From Stentor roeselii (taxonomy: Eukaryota > Ciliophora > Heterotrichea > Heterotrichida > Stentoridae): 42,358 nt of DNA. Shown here in pieces: positions 20,258-29,513 of the stretch. Every line of letters starts with the position of its first letter. Within the stretch, counting starts at the first letter, position 1. The DNA is taken from assembly GCA_006503475.1 (NCBI GenBank), contig RSEH01000341.1, positions 1-42,358 of the forward strand, read 5' to 3'. Under the pieces are notes generated by a model. The model had not been told where the DNA came from and ran no database searches. It saw only the letters and a list, made by a program, of their open reading frames with translations. The position numbers were made by a program, and so were the translations under genes.

Positions 20258-21163
20258 ATGGTGAATTATTTCCTAGTTTTTTACTTTTTAGGTCTAGGTC
20301 TGAGTTTTACATCAAGCACAATTTTAATCACTCTGTTACTTCGGATCGACTACAAAGACCATTCAACTAAGCTGCGGATTTACCTTGCAATAATTGATGT
20401 GATATCGTCAATTACACTTGGAATCCCGTTCATTCCTGAAGATAACCCTTTGTATATCTGTGCTTATAATAGCCTTTATTACTTTTGCATCATGTTCCAC
20501 GGCTTTTGGGTGTTTTTCATTTCACTTTCCTTATACTTAATAATAGTCCAAAGACAAGAGATTCTGAATCACTACACCTCAAGTTGTTTTTTCTTCTTCG
20601 CAGTGATTTCCTTAGCTTTAACTGTGTTGGTTCTAATGCTTCCAATGAACGACATACAATGTTACGTTTTACTGAATAAAAAATCAATTATAATCTACTT
20701 GATCATCACTCTTCTTACATTCGAAGTATTGATTTTGATGTTCATTTCATTTTTCTACATCCAGATCCGCCAGACATTGAAAAAAGAAATTTCGCGATTA
20801 GACAGTAACAGCGAGAGAAATCGTTTGCTTTGTCTTCGTCTTCTTGGGTATCCCATACTTTTCTTCATCTTCACTATTTTCAGTGAAATGAACATTTTTC
20901 AATATATTTTGTCCAACACAGATGAAACTATTGAGTTGTATAAAATAAGAATACTTGTGATGGTCTATTATCCTTTATTTAACTCATTTTTGTATGGGTA
21001 TACAAAAAGCTCTAGAAAATATCTCTGGTATCTGCTTTTGAAGATTCCGGATTATAAAGAGTCTCAAGAGATTTTTAATGATATTCGACAAGTTGGACTA
21101 ATGCAAGATAGAGTTTTTTTAGACCTTGTCGACATCTCGGAAAGTGAGATATTTAATGACTAG
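20258..21163 (+). CDS. Seven-transmembrane receptor-like protein, 301 aa
   Basis: Seven hydrophobic segments are visible: residues about 4-28, 40-58, 68-95, 107-128, 143-169, 191-211 and 228-250. The seventh segment ends YYPLFNSFLYGYTKSSRK, which resembles the end of helix 7 in receptors of the Dictyostelium cAMP-receptor-like group found in ciliates. The third intracellular loop is short and basic (QIRQTLKKEISRLDSNSERN), and the C-terminal tail has about 50 hydrophilic residues. It may couple to heterotrimeric G proteins; the ligand is unknown. It converges on the aquaporin gene with 27 bp between stops. A second 7TM gene of the same class lies at 26386-27327, but the two are not close duplicates. 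Confidence 0.7.
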   Translation: MVNYFLVFYFLGLGLSFTSSTILITLLLRIDYKDHSTKLRIYLAIIDVISSITLGIPFIPEDNPLYICAYNSLYYFCIMFHGFWVFFISLSLYLIIVQRQEILNHYTSSCFFFFAVISLALTVLVLMLPMNDIQCYVLLNKKSIIIYLIITLLTFEVLILMFISFFYIQIRQTLKKEISRLDSNSERNRLLCLRLLGYPILFFIFTIFSEMNIFQYILSNTDETIELYKIRILVMVYYPLFNSFLYGYTKSSRKYLWYLLLKIPDYKESQEIFNDIRQVGLMQDRVFLDLVDISESEIFND

Positions 21164-21190
21164 TCAATTTTCACACATCTTCTAATCTAA

Positions 21191-21865
21191 TTAATTCCCT
21201 TTAGTCTCCACACTATTTCTTTGGGCTTTTAGCTCTGCGGAAAAGACATAAGCTAAAAGACTTCCTATGACTCCACCAATCAAAGGAGCAATGATATATA
21301 ACCAAGTATTCCCAAAATGATTGCTGTTCATTCCATAGTTGGTCACATTTATAGCGAAGCCAACAGCCGGATTAAAACAACCTCCAGTAATTTTTCCAAT
21401 AGACCAATTTCCAGCAGCAACACTCATGGCAACAACTCCTCCTCCAATAAGATTAGAACTAGTGAGCTGCCCGACCATGAGTGCATCAGCAGTAAGAACA
21501 ACCGAGTACATCAACTCAGCAAAAAAAGCTTCACTAACACGATATCCTTCCGCGACATCAAAATAAGACACATACTGAACAATGCTTCCAGCAAGTAGAG
21601 CGCCAAGCAGTGCAAAAATGACCTGAATCAAAATATTCAACAGCAGCTCAACAAGTGACTCTCTAGTCAAAGTCTTCCAAAGAGCTCTGTTAATAATGAT
21701 CGCTAAAGAGACTGCTGGGTTGAACTGCGCTCCTGATGCGAACCCTGTGAAAATCATCGCTGCCCATAAAGACCCTCCGACAGCGAAAGGTTCACTGTTG
21801 CAGGCGCCTACTGCGAATGTTAAGAGAAAGGTTCCGGCACCTTCAGCTAAAAGTCGTCGAATCAT
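21191..21865 (-). CDS. Aquaporin / major intrinsic protein, 224 aa
   Basis: A complete MIP channel of six membrane helices and two re-entrant NPA loops. NPA 1 lies at residues 49-51 (SGAQFNPAVSLA) and NPA 2 at 165-167 (TGGCFNPAVGFA). The conserved glutamate of helix 1 is present (LLAEGAGTFLL), as is that of helix 4 (FFAELMYS). The residue after the second NPA is Val168 instead of the nearly invariant Arg of the aromatic/arginine filter, so the pore may be wider or less selective than in a strict water channel. It should facilitate passage of water or small solutes across plasma or contractile-vacuole membranes. It starts 41 bp downstream of the symplekin stop on the same strand. Confidence 0.92.
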   Translation of the reverse strand: MIRRLLAEGAGTFLLTFAVGACNSEPFAVGGSLWAAMIFTGFASGAQFNPAVSLAIIINRALWKTLTRESLVELLLNILIQVIFALLGALLAGSIVQYVSYFDVAEGYRVSEAFFAELMYSVVLTADALMVGQLTSSNLIGGGVVAMSVAAGNWSIGKITGGCFNPAVGFAINVTNYGMNSNHFGNTWLYIIAPLIGGVIGSLLAYVFSAELKAQRNSVETKGN

Positions 21866-21906
21866 ATTTATGGATTAAATTTTTTAAAAAACTTTATTTA
21901 TCTATT

Positions 21907-23634
21907 TTATCGTTTGGTTAAGTTTTTTAAGGATTCTTCAAGTTTGCCTTTTTTTATCGCTTCTCGTGATAAGATTCGGTTTTGAACGTCGCTTGGCATT
22001 AACTCTAGAAGGTGGATTGAGTCTGGTACTGTGTTCTCGATAAATGTCACGCAACCTCGCCAGAGGGTCTCGGTTTCCCATAAACGCTTTTCGAGAAGGT
22101 AGGGAAGTGCGTAGTTTATGAAGAAGGACTTGAGAAGAGGGTACATGTCGTTTGCTTTTAAGATGAAGTACATCAGGGTTTGAGGGATGGGATCAAGTCG
22201 AACAACAGTTTCAGTAGTTTTCTGAAGAATTTCTGAAGTATAAATATGTCTCATTTCCATCAATTCACGAATGACCTTAGTGATCTGAGGAGTTCTTGTG
22301 GGGTACTTGAGCACCATAACAAGTAAATCACTGACATCGATACTAGGAGCCTTGACAATATCATGCAGAGCATGATTTCTAATCTCATCTCCAAGAGCAA
22401 GTAGACTTGGAAACAGTAAAACAACATCTTCCTGCCTTAAAATTACCATATTCAAATGAGGTGCCAAGTACTGAATAATCTGAAATTCTCCATTTTTCAC
22501 CTTTTCCATCAAAATCTCCTTCAAAACAGGGTCCAAGTTGCTAAGTTGCGCTAAAATATTCAAAGTCTCCAAGGCAAAAATATCATTAGTCCTTTCAAGA
22601 GCTCTAATCAAACTCGGGTGACTCTGATTGATTTTCTTTCCCAAAGTCTTCGCATAAACCTCTAACAAGTACCTTTTATGTGAAGGATTTTGAATAAACT
22701 CAAAGTTGTCAATAAGACATTCAAGAAGGTCAAGATTTTTGCTGAGAAGTTTAAAGAAAAGTCGAATTTTCGCTGAATAATTTTTTGTTTCGAAAGGGTC
22801 GATGCTGCATAAAGAATACCAAACTGACACGAAGTACTCTATTGTTTTCTTGTTGATCTCGTCAGGGCATATTGAGTAGAGTTGGTTGACTATCAAGGAT
22901 ATTGAATGGTTCTGGATTTCGCTTTCTGAAGATTCCATCATTGAAAAAATGTAGTCGATTCCACGGCTTCCTTCCTCGTATGTCACGACTAAGTCTCTTA
23001 ATAAATGCAGAAGGTTCTGAGTGTTCTCCCAGATGTACTTCCATACGTCCTCGGTGACTATTGGAAGACGCTTAATCACCTCACCTGCTACTTCGAAACT
23101 AGGGAAATTGTTTAGAAGGAACATGACTAGGTCTTTGTAAAGACCTGGACTCTCAAGATATCCATGCATTAACTTCTGGTAAACGTATGTCTGCAGGTTT
23201 TCATACAGCCTGCCATCTAAAAAGTGCAACATCATATTGCATTCTTCAGCTAACAAGGGCTGAGCATTAACAGCCAGCGGAATAGCTTTCAGAAGAAGGG
23301 AAACTTTGTTTTGGCAAACGTTTGTAAGTGAAGGAATGGTCTGCTCACACAGAAATGCATCAAAAATTATTTCTTTAGGATTATCAGAAGTAAATTGTAA
23401 AGGTTGCAATGAAGGTAGATAAGGAAGAGTTTTGACAGGAGACTCTTGATCTTCTGGCAATTCCAGTTTCATCCCTGAGTAGTCTTCATGTTCAGAGTTT
23501 TCCGTGATTTGCAGTCTTTCAAGAAGTTCCAGAACTGTCTACAGAATACGTTTCGAAGCTTGCAACGTAGGTCTTGGCAAAGGCGCCTTCTGAATGTTCT
23601 TCAAGCAGATGCGGGAAAGACTTTCGACATCCAT
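21907..23634 (-). CDS. Symplekin-like cleavage/polyadenylation scaffold, short form, 570 aa
   Basis: The true start is ATG 23634: a 15-nt intron (23535-23549) removes an in-frame TAG and adds 49 residues before MKLELPEDQE. The protein is a helical HEAT-like scaffold. Its C-terminal third matches the symplekin C-terminal domain: the stretch HIYTSEILQKTTETVVRLDP, then ANDMYPLLKSFFINYALPYL and WETETLWRGCVTFIE align with the human 'NVYTSEVL', 'MYPRLGGFVMNIL' and 'VWEGFIKCC' regions. Symplekin/Pta1 holds together the mRNA 3'-processing complex. Human symplekin is about twice as long; the canonical N-terminal HEAT domain that binds Ssu72 is not obvious here. Only 19 bp separate its start from the stop of the upstream gene. 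Confidence 0.8.
23535..23549 (-). other. 15-nt intron in the symplekin-like gene
   Basis: GTATTCTGTAGACAG in sense, the only one of the nine that begins GTAT instead of GTAA. Its removal joins LQASK to LLELLERLQI. Confidence 0.8.
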
Positions 23635-23653
23635 ATTTATAACTCTTAATATA

Positions 23654-25249
23654 TCAAGATACTAACCAGGAGAAGTTATGCGGTTTCGTTCTTTTGTACT
23701 TTTTTATCTTTGGATGAAAAGTGCATTCTTTTAACTCTTCATCGGATTTTTTTATTCTTTGAGCTGTGAGTTTGATGTTTACCTCTTCTTTGAATTTTAC
23801 ACTTCTGGAGTACATTTTTCCTGTACTTGAACTTGTTCGAGGCCTTACTTCGAATTTTATGTCGTTTTTAGGATTTGGCTTTAAAAGAGTGTATCTTTCT
23901 TCGGGAGTTAGGTACTTGCAAAGGTTTTCGAGGGAATCGAAAAACTCTTCGAAGTCGAGCTTTTCACCTGTTTCTTCGAGTTCTTGGAGTAAGGGGAAAA
24001 TTACTTTTATTACTTCTGGGTCGATGAATTGGGTGGAGATCACGTCGAAGTAGATCTTTTCGACGTTGCAGGGGTTTAGACTGTTGAAGATTTCTTGATA
24101 TCGGGTTCGCTTTTTTTTTAGCAGGAGTTCCTCATTCCTCTCTTTACTGATCAATTCAAGCCCTAAAGGAAAAACAACCTGTTCCTTAACAGATTCAAAT
24201 TTATCCCTACTCTCCCTCGGAGGTCTTCCAATTTTCGGCCTAAAAAACTCCTGTCCCGTAACAGGATCCACAAGTTGATTAAGTTCTTTCCTTCGATTCT
24301 GCAAATACTCTTCACTAGCCCTTCTAGAAGAATGCAACCTTTCAATATGTTCCTGAATAGGTCCTGATGCCAAAGAAGCAGGTGGTTTAAAGCAAATCTG
24401 TGATTCAAAGCTATTTACCTCTTACTATTGATTCGCAAGTTCCTCATTCTTTTCCTTCCTAATCGACGCTTCCTCATAAAGTTCTTCAAACTTATTCTTC
24501 GATCTTAGTCTAAACTTCTGCTGCAAAATCGTCTCAGAATTCGGATTAATCGAAGGTGCAAAGGTGCAAACTTCTTGTTCCCTTGCAAGCAATTCAAACC
24601 TCTTCCGTTCCAAGTTCTCTTCTTTGAACTTCTGGTAATTCTGCGCGTCAAACCTATGCGCGAGGGGAAAGTCGTTTATTTGAGGCTTAAAAGTTAAAGT
24701 TTTGTTGATTTCTTCTTCTTTTTCTTCTAAAGCCTTCGACCTGGACTTCTCGATTTTTACTTTGCTGCAGATCCAGTTGTGGTAAAGACGGTCTCCGCAT
24801 TGAACGCCTCTTGGCTTCTGTGAATGGTCTAACTCTGCAGCTTTGGATTTTTGGGATAGAGAATAAAGACGCTCGTAGACGGGCACCGCTTTGCGGTGCG
24901 AGGCAAGTTCTGAGCTTTTTTTGTTGATTTTTGGTTGATATTCTGGGATTTTTTCAAGTTTTTTGTCGATTTCGCTGTTCCAGTAGTCGAAGTATTGCTT
25001 TCTTGACATCTCTTGGGGAGATGTGTTCTCGTCTGATAGGTTTGACTCGACTTGGGCTATTAAAGTGGATTCTTGGGCTTTTGAAAGGTTGTGTTTTAGT
25101 GAAAATTGATGGACTGTTTCAGGAATTGAAGAGTTTTCGTAGATTATTATGTTGTCTTTGTAACCTTCGCTGATGTCTACAGTCATTATTAGTATTGGAG
25201 GGTTTTCTTGATCTGAATTGGAAGTCCGGGAATATTCAAGTTCCATCAT
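23654..25249 (-). CDS. FxPxI-repeat coiled-coil protein with an EF-hand-like segment, 526 aa
   Basis: One gene across a 15-nt intron (24411-24425) that removes a TAG/TAA pair. It is hydrophilic and charged, with repeated short motifs of type aromatic-x-Pro-x-Ile: PEYQPKINKKSSELA, LTFKPQIND, CTFAPSINPNSE, EFFRPKIG and CTFHPKIK. Motifs are followed by helical charged stretches, and one by VYERLYSL. About residues 395-425 (DPEVIKVIF then LDFEEFFDSLENL) look like an EF-hand-type helix pair. Ciliates have many such proteins, probably cytoskeletal or axonemal; the exact role is unknown. It starts divergently from a paralogue-like gene (25458, plus) across 208 bp. Confidence 0.75.
24411..24425 (-). 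other. 15-nt intron in the FxPxI-repeat gene
   Basis: GTAAGAGGTAAATAG in sense. Splicing gives ..ELANQ-YFESQICFKPP.., uniting two frames that otherwise end and restart within 52 bp. Confidence 0.85.
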
Positions 25250-25457
25250 TTTTAAATGAAGTTTAATTAAGAGATTTTGTTTATTTTTTAAGGATTTTTT
25301 ACTACTTTTGACTTGAATTTTTTTATCTTTTTACTTTTCATGGTTTTTTTAACTTTGGCTTAACTTTTAAGACTTTTTAAATCCGGCAATTTTTCATAGT
25401 TCCAGAAATCTCGAAAAATTTAAATCTTCGAGATTTTAATAAACTCTCCTGGTATAA

Positions 25458-26339
25458 ATGGAATTCGCGACTGAAGACTTAAAAAACGTGTTCTCGAAAA
25501 TCATGCAATTCGTAGATGACGACTCTTCAGACCTCGAAGAAAAACCTGAAATTCCTTCAAAATCTCCAAAAATCTCCAAACAAAAATTGCAAAAATCAGG
25601 AATTTCCAGCAAAACCAAAGATTCTTCTCCGAAATCACAAAAACCTCAAAATCCTTCAAAAAGAATCTCTTCAGAAGAATTTCAAAACACGACCTACGCT
25701 CGAATGCAGGCAAAATTGCAGAGTGCTGAGGAAAAGCTGAAAAGACAAGCAAAAGAATTAGAGTCGAAAGAAGTGAAAGAGGTGAAGTCGAAGCCTGAAA
25801 TCAACAAAAGTTCAAAGAAAATCACTCAGAAGCCGATATTTGAACGATATGAGGGAATTTTGAATGAAAAAAAGAAGAAAATATCTGAAATGCAGGAAAA
25901 ACAACAGAGTGAGAAGAAAAAAGAAATTGAAAAAGAATTGACTTTTCAGCCGAATATCAATAAACACTCTGAAAGGTCGAATTTTGAATTTACAGGAATT
26001 TTGGATAGGATGAAGGAGTGGGAAGAAAAGAAAAATATTAAAGCGAGTCTTGTTAAGGAAGAACAGGATGAAAAAATCAAAGAAACTCACACTTTTAAGC
26101 CTAATCTTTGTGAAAATTCTTTAAAATTGCTGGAGGGTCAACGGGAGACTAAAGATGTGGCTATTCGCCTTTATGAGCATAAAAAACCGGAAGTGAATGC
26201 TGAGGTATTTTCTTTTACTCCAAGTCTTAATAGTAAAACTCTCAAGTTGAGCAGAACTCGTTCAGAGGTTAAAGTATTCGAGCGTCTGTTTGATAAGAGC
26301 AAGGAAAGCCAAGAACCTTCTCCAGAAAAAGGTGAATAA
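25458..26339 (+). CDS. FxPxI-repeat coiled-coil protein, 293 aa
   Basis: A Lys/Glu-rich protein with four motifs of the same type as its divergent neighbour: VKSKPEINKSSKKI, LTFQPNINKHSERS, HTFKPNLCENSLKL and FSFTPSLNSKTLKL, spaced about 45-60 residues. Each motif is followed by helical segments such as FERYEGIL or VFERLFDKS, resembling VYERLYSL in the neighbour. The N-terminus is acidic (FVDDDSSDLEE), followed by a Ser/Lys/Pro-rich segment. Probably a microtubule-associated or basal-body protein (inference from similar ciliate proteins). It shares the 208-bp region 25250-25457 with the 23654-25249 gene as a bidirectional promoter, so co-expression is expected. It converges on the next 7TM gene with 46 bp between stops. 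Confidence 0.75.
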   Translation: MEFATEDLKNVFSKIMQFVDDDSSDLEEKPEIPSKSPKISKQKLQKSGISSKTKDSSPKSQKPQNPSKRISSEEFQNTTYARMQAKLQSAEEKLKRQAKELESKEVKEVKSKPEINKSSKKITQKPIFERYEGILNEKKKKISEMQEKQQSEKKKEIEKELTFQPNINKHSERSNFEFTGILDRMKEWEEKKNIKASLVKEEQDEKIKETHTFKPNLCENSLKLLEGQRETKDVAIRLYEHKKPEVNAEVFSFTPSLNSKTLKLSRTRSEVKVFERLFDKSKESQEPSPEKGE

Positions 26340-26385
26340 TTGATTAAATAGCCAATCTTTACCTAAATCAATAAATAATTAACTA

Positions 26386-27327
26386 CTAATTATTCAATGA
26401 CGTTCTATTATCAAGCAAAGGGGCGTTTCCATCATCTTCCTCATCTTTAGCAGGACAAAATATTTTTGAAAAGTGTCCACCACTGATTCCAAAAATAATC
26501 ATATTAAAGAACCCACTCAAACTATTTAATCCTCCAACGATGCAACGAACGATCTCAGGGTTTAAATTGAAACCTGAGAAGTTTTGCAAGATTTGATTTG
26601 AGAAAACAGGCAAAAAACAGATAATTGCAAAGATCGGGTACAAAATCAGCTTCTTTTTTATTGCTCTGTATAAGTCTATCTGGGTTTTATCATTTTTCAT
26701 ATACTTTCTAATCTGCCAGTAAAAAAACAAGCAACTAATGATAAAAGCAATAAAAAACGCTTGAAATTCAATAAAAAGCCAGAACTTGGCAAGATAATTA
26801 TCCTCTACTTTCAAAAAGCACCATCCTTGATCAACATGTCCATAATGACTAGTGATTAAAGGTAAAGGAGTAATAACAGCAGAAACAGCGAACCCAACAG
26901 CGCACATGATATAAATCCTTCTAACAAGCATATCTTTGATATAATCAGCATCTTCCATGAACCCACTGAACTCAATTTGTTTCGAAAGTTTTGGATAAAA
27001 GTCAGTCATCACAGTGTAGATCGAGTAGTAAACCAAAAAGCAGATGTAAAGACTAGTCTTTCTCGAAAAAGACAAAATCAAGGCTTGGGCGATGCAGATT
27101 CCGTCTTCTGAGTTCACCGGAAGCATGAAAGTCCAGGGTGTTAAAAAGAACCCGACCGACATTACAAGGTCGGAAATGGCTAAGAAGAACAGTTGTCTGT
27201 TGTAAAGGGCTTCTATGTTTGATGATGCCAGGTAGGTTATGATGATGAATAAACTGCCCAATGCGCTCAGACTTGAACAGACCATCAGGACTATTGGAAG
27301 GTAGGAACTTGACATTTCGACTTCCAT
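26386..27327 (-). CDS. cAMP-receptor-like seven-transmembrane GPCR, 313 aa
   Basis: Seven hydrophobic helices span about residues 10-32, 43-63, 79-103, 138-160, 183-206, 228-249 and 262-283. Features of the Dictyostelium cAR / class E-like family are visible: a helix-2 SDLVMSVGFFLTP segment, an extracellular QGWCFLKVEDN loop before helix 5 with helix 5 beginning FWLFIEFQAFFIAFI, and helix 7 LNSLSGFFNMIIFGISG. The C-terminal tail is short and acidic (KDEEDDGNAPLL). It probably signals through heterotrimeric G proteins; the ligand is unknown. It is divergent from the PB1/NBR1-domain gene, with 301 bp between start codons (27328-27628) in which nothing else is recognisable. Confidence 0.82.
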   Translation of the reverse strand: MEVEMSSSYLPIVLMVCSSLSALGSLFIIITYLASSNIEALYNRQLFFLAISDLVMSVGFFLTPWTFMLPVNSEDGICIAQALILSFSRKTSLYICFLVYYSIYTVMTDFYPKLSKQIEFSGFMEDADYIKDMLVRRIYIMCAVGFAVSAVITPLPLITSHYGHVDQGWCFLKVEDNYLAKFWLFIEFQAFFIAFIISCLFFYWQIRKYMKNDKTQIDLYRAIKKKLILYPIFAIICFLPVFSNQILQNFSGFNLNPEIVRCIVGGLNSLSGFFNMIIFGISGGHFSKIFCPAKDEEDDGNAPLLDNRTSLNN

Positions 27328-27628
27328 GATTAATGGAGTGGTTCGGGATTTTGGTTTATGTGTTCAAAGTTTGGTGGATTAGATATTAGCAGGGTTTAAG
27401 GAAAAGTGATCAGAGAGGGAAATTGTAAGATTTTATTTGTGGTAATTAAAAGAATCACATGATTATAGAATATTTCATTAATACCCAACAATTTCTCTAA
27501 TCTAAACTAATAACTTCCATAAAAATTATCTAAAATCTTTAAAATCTTCAAACTTTTTCTCAAGACCTTTACAATCATGCTAAAAATTATTTCTAAAACT
27601 TCCTTCTATTCCGACATTTTACTTTCTG

Positions 27629-28411
27629 ATGACATTTGTAATAAAACCGATGATAGCTGATTCAAAAGTGAACATAAAGCTAGTACGAGGAGAAGAAATT
27701 CGACTTCTTCACAAAATCCCATCCTCCTGGAACGAGTTTCAAGAAACCCTCCGAACGATGTACGGAAGTTCTGACTTCCACATCACCTACATAGACGACG
27801 AGTCAGACCACATCACAATAGCAACAGAAATCGATTTCCTTGAAGGTCTCAACTTCGCATCAGGCCGTCCTTCCTTGAAACTTTACTTGAAACCTCAAAG
27901 CCTAGCCCAAGACTTCGAAGAATTGAAAATCGACGAAAAGCCAGTCATTGAAAACTTTCCAGTTGTTATCCCAGAACAACAGAACTTCTTCTGGAGAGGC
28001 AGGGGAAGATGGGGAGGACCTCATCGGGGAGGGTTTTGTAGAGGCATGAAAAAAATGAAGAAATTTATGAAACATGCTAAGAATAAGATGATTAAAATGA
28101 AAGTTGTTTACAAAAATTTCCCGAAGAAATGGTTTTTGAAAGTGGGAAGTGTTGTGGTTATCACATGGACTGTTATTAATAAAGGACATCTTCCTTGGCC
28201 TGAAGGGTCTTTTATTATGGATTTGGAAGGTGAGATTAAGTTGTTTGAAAATGTGAGTCTTTCTGAAGTGAAACCTGGAGAGATTATTAATTGCTCGATT
28301 TGTGTTACTGTTCCGAATAATCCTGGAAAGTATCAGGGAAGATGGGCATTGATGGTCGGACAGGAATGTGCTGGGGTTCTTAAGTCGAAGATTATAGCAA
28401 TTCCAGAGTAG
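27629..28411 (+). CDS. PB1 plus NBR1-type Ig-like domain protein, 260 aa
   Basis: Residues 14-88 form a PB1 domain, with the basic cluster VNIKLVRGEEIRLL and the acidic OPCA-type motif YIDDESDHITIATEIDF, so it could pair with other PB1 domains or self-assemble. A Gly/Arg/Trp-rich then Lys/Met-rich linker follows (about 122-163; RGRGRWGGPHRGG and MKKMKKFMKHAKNKM). Residues 165-258 are an NBR1-type FW domain (WTVINKGHLPWPEGSF, then PGKYQGRWALM). This pairing is the core of the selective-autophagy receptor NBR1, but the ZZ zinc finger and UBA domain are missing. I see no unambiguous LIR. It may be a minimal autophagy adaptor (inference). Confidence 0.8.
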   Translation: MTFVIKPMIADSKVNIKLVRGEEIRLLHKIPSSWNEFQETLRTMYGSSDFHITYIDDESDHITIATEIDFLEGLNFASGRPSLKLYLKPQSLAQDFEELKIDEKPVIENFPVVIPEQQNFFWRGRGRWGGPHRGGFCRGMKKMKKFMKHAKNKMIKMKVVYKNFPKKWFLKVGSVVVITWTVINKGHLPWPEGSFIMDLEGEIKLFENVSLSEVKPGEIINCSICVTVPNNPGKYQGRWALMVGQECAGVLKSKIIAIPE

Positions 28412-29513
28412 CTTAGGTTAGTGAGATTCTTTAGAATTGTGTTGAGTTGATATTTACATGAGGATTATTTAATATTATTGTTAAAAAAGATTATATATTT
28501 AAAATTGATTATTTTTACTGTTGAGTAGTTAATTTTCCACTTAAAATAAAAAATAGTCATAATTTTTAGAGTTTACTTGAAATCAGAAGTACACTTACAT
28601 AGTCCATTTCAGTATCTCAAATAATTTTATAGAGACCATAATATGAATTAGCCTTATTATTTAAATTTTCTGGTAAACTTTCTAGTATTAGCCTAAGTCA
28701 TAAGTTATTCTCTTTCAATACCTCTGAATTTATTTATTTTAAGCTTAATATTTCCATTCATTGGCATTATTGTAAAAAAGATAAATTTAAACCCAAGAAA
28801 GATGATTATACTAATTATAAAAAATGAATCAGACTTGGATAAGGTATAGCACTACTGAGTAAAATTCCTAATAATATTAATAAAATTACAATACTATTTT
28901 AAATTATGCTGATTGATGAAGCATTATGTAAAATATTCATTTCATGAGATTCTGATTAAGCATAGGTTTAAATTCGAAGCAGATCGGCCACCATTAAAAC
29001 TGAATCTAAACTCAGAAATTTTTACCAGAATTAAAAATATTAAGAATCCGAGACACTTCAATTTTAATCATATTAGAAAAAGAAAAATCACTAAAGCATA
29101 AGCTCAGACCTTTTAATGAAAGTTGAAGACCATAAAATTTCAAAATCTTAAGTAATCTGATTATCTGAAAAATAAACTGTGCACAAAAAATGATGAAAAA
29201 ATATGTGGACTTAAGGATCTATTTCATGCATTAGAAATATATTAAAATACTGAAAAATAATAACTTATCAAAGTTCAAACTAGGAAAATTTGTTAACTGC
29301 TCAATCATCGTTCAAATCCATAAGACCCCAGGACATATCAAGGTAGCTTTGATAGTATAATATAATCACTGGATTACTCAATTCTATGATTATTTTTATT
29401 TGGGTAAATGATTTTATGGTAATTTCATTTGACATGTTTTACTTTGATGGATTTGTCTACATGAATCACTTATCGGCTTTATTAAATAACCCTTTAATTT
29501 TTACATAAATCTT
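28412..29513. other. 1.1-kb intergenic region without a supported gene
   Basis: AT-rich. The only sizeable frame, ATG 28916 to 29101 on the plus strand (61 codons), shows no first-position G enrichment by hand count and no recognised motif. I therefore treat it as chance. The frame continues past its TAA through further stops. A GTTCAAATCC string near 29310 resembles a tRNA B box but has no matching stems. Promoter sequence for the START-like gene must lie at the right end. Confidence 0.5.

Noticed and set aside
28916-29101. 61-codon plus-strand frame, readable further when TAA is taken as Gln
   Set aside because: Hand count shows no G enrichment at codon position 1, no motif is recognised and neighbouring frames look equally plausible; treated as chance in AT-rich DNA.
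29300-29330. tRNA-like B box GTTCAAATCC
   Set aside because: No acceptor, D or anticodon stems can be formed around it, and the T stem does not pair.
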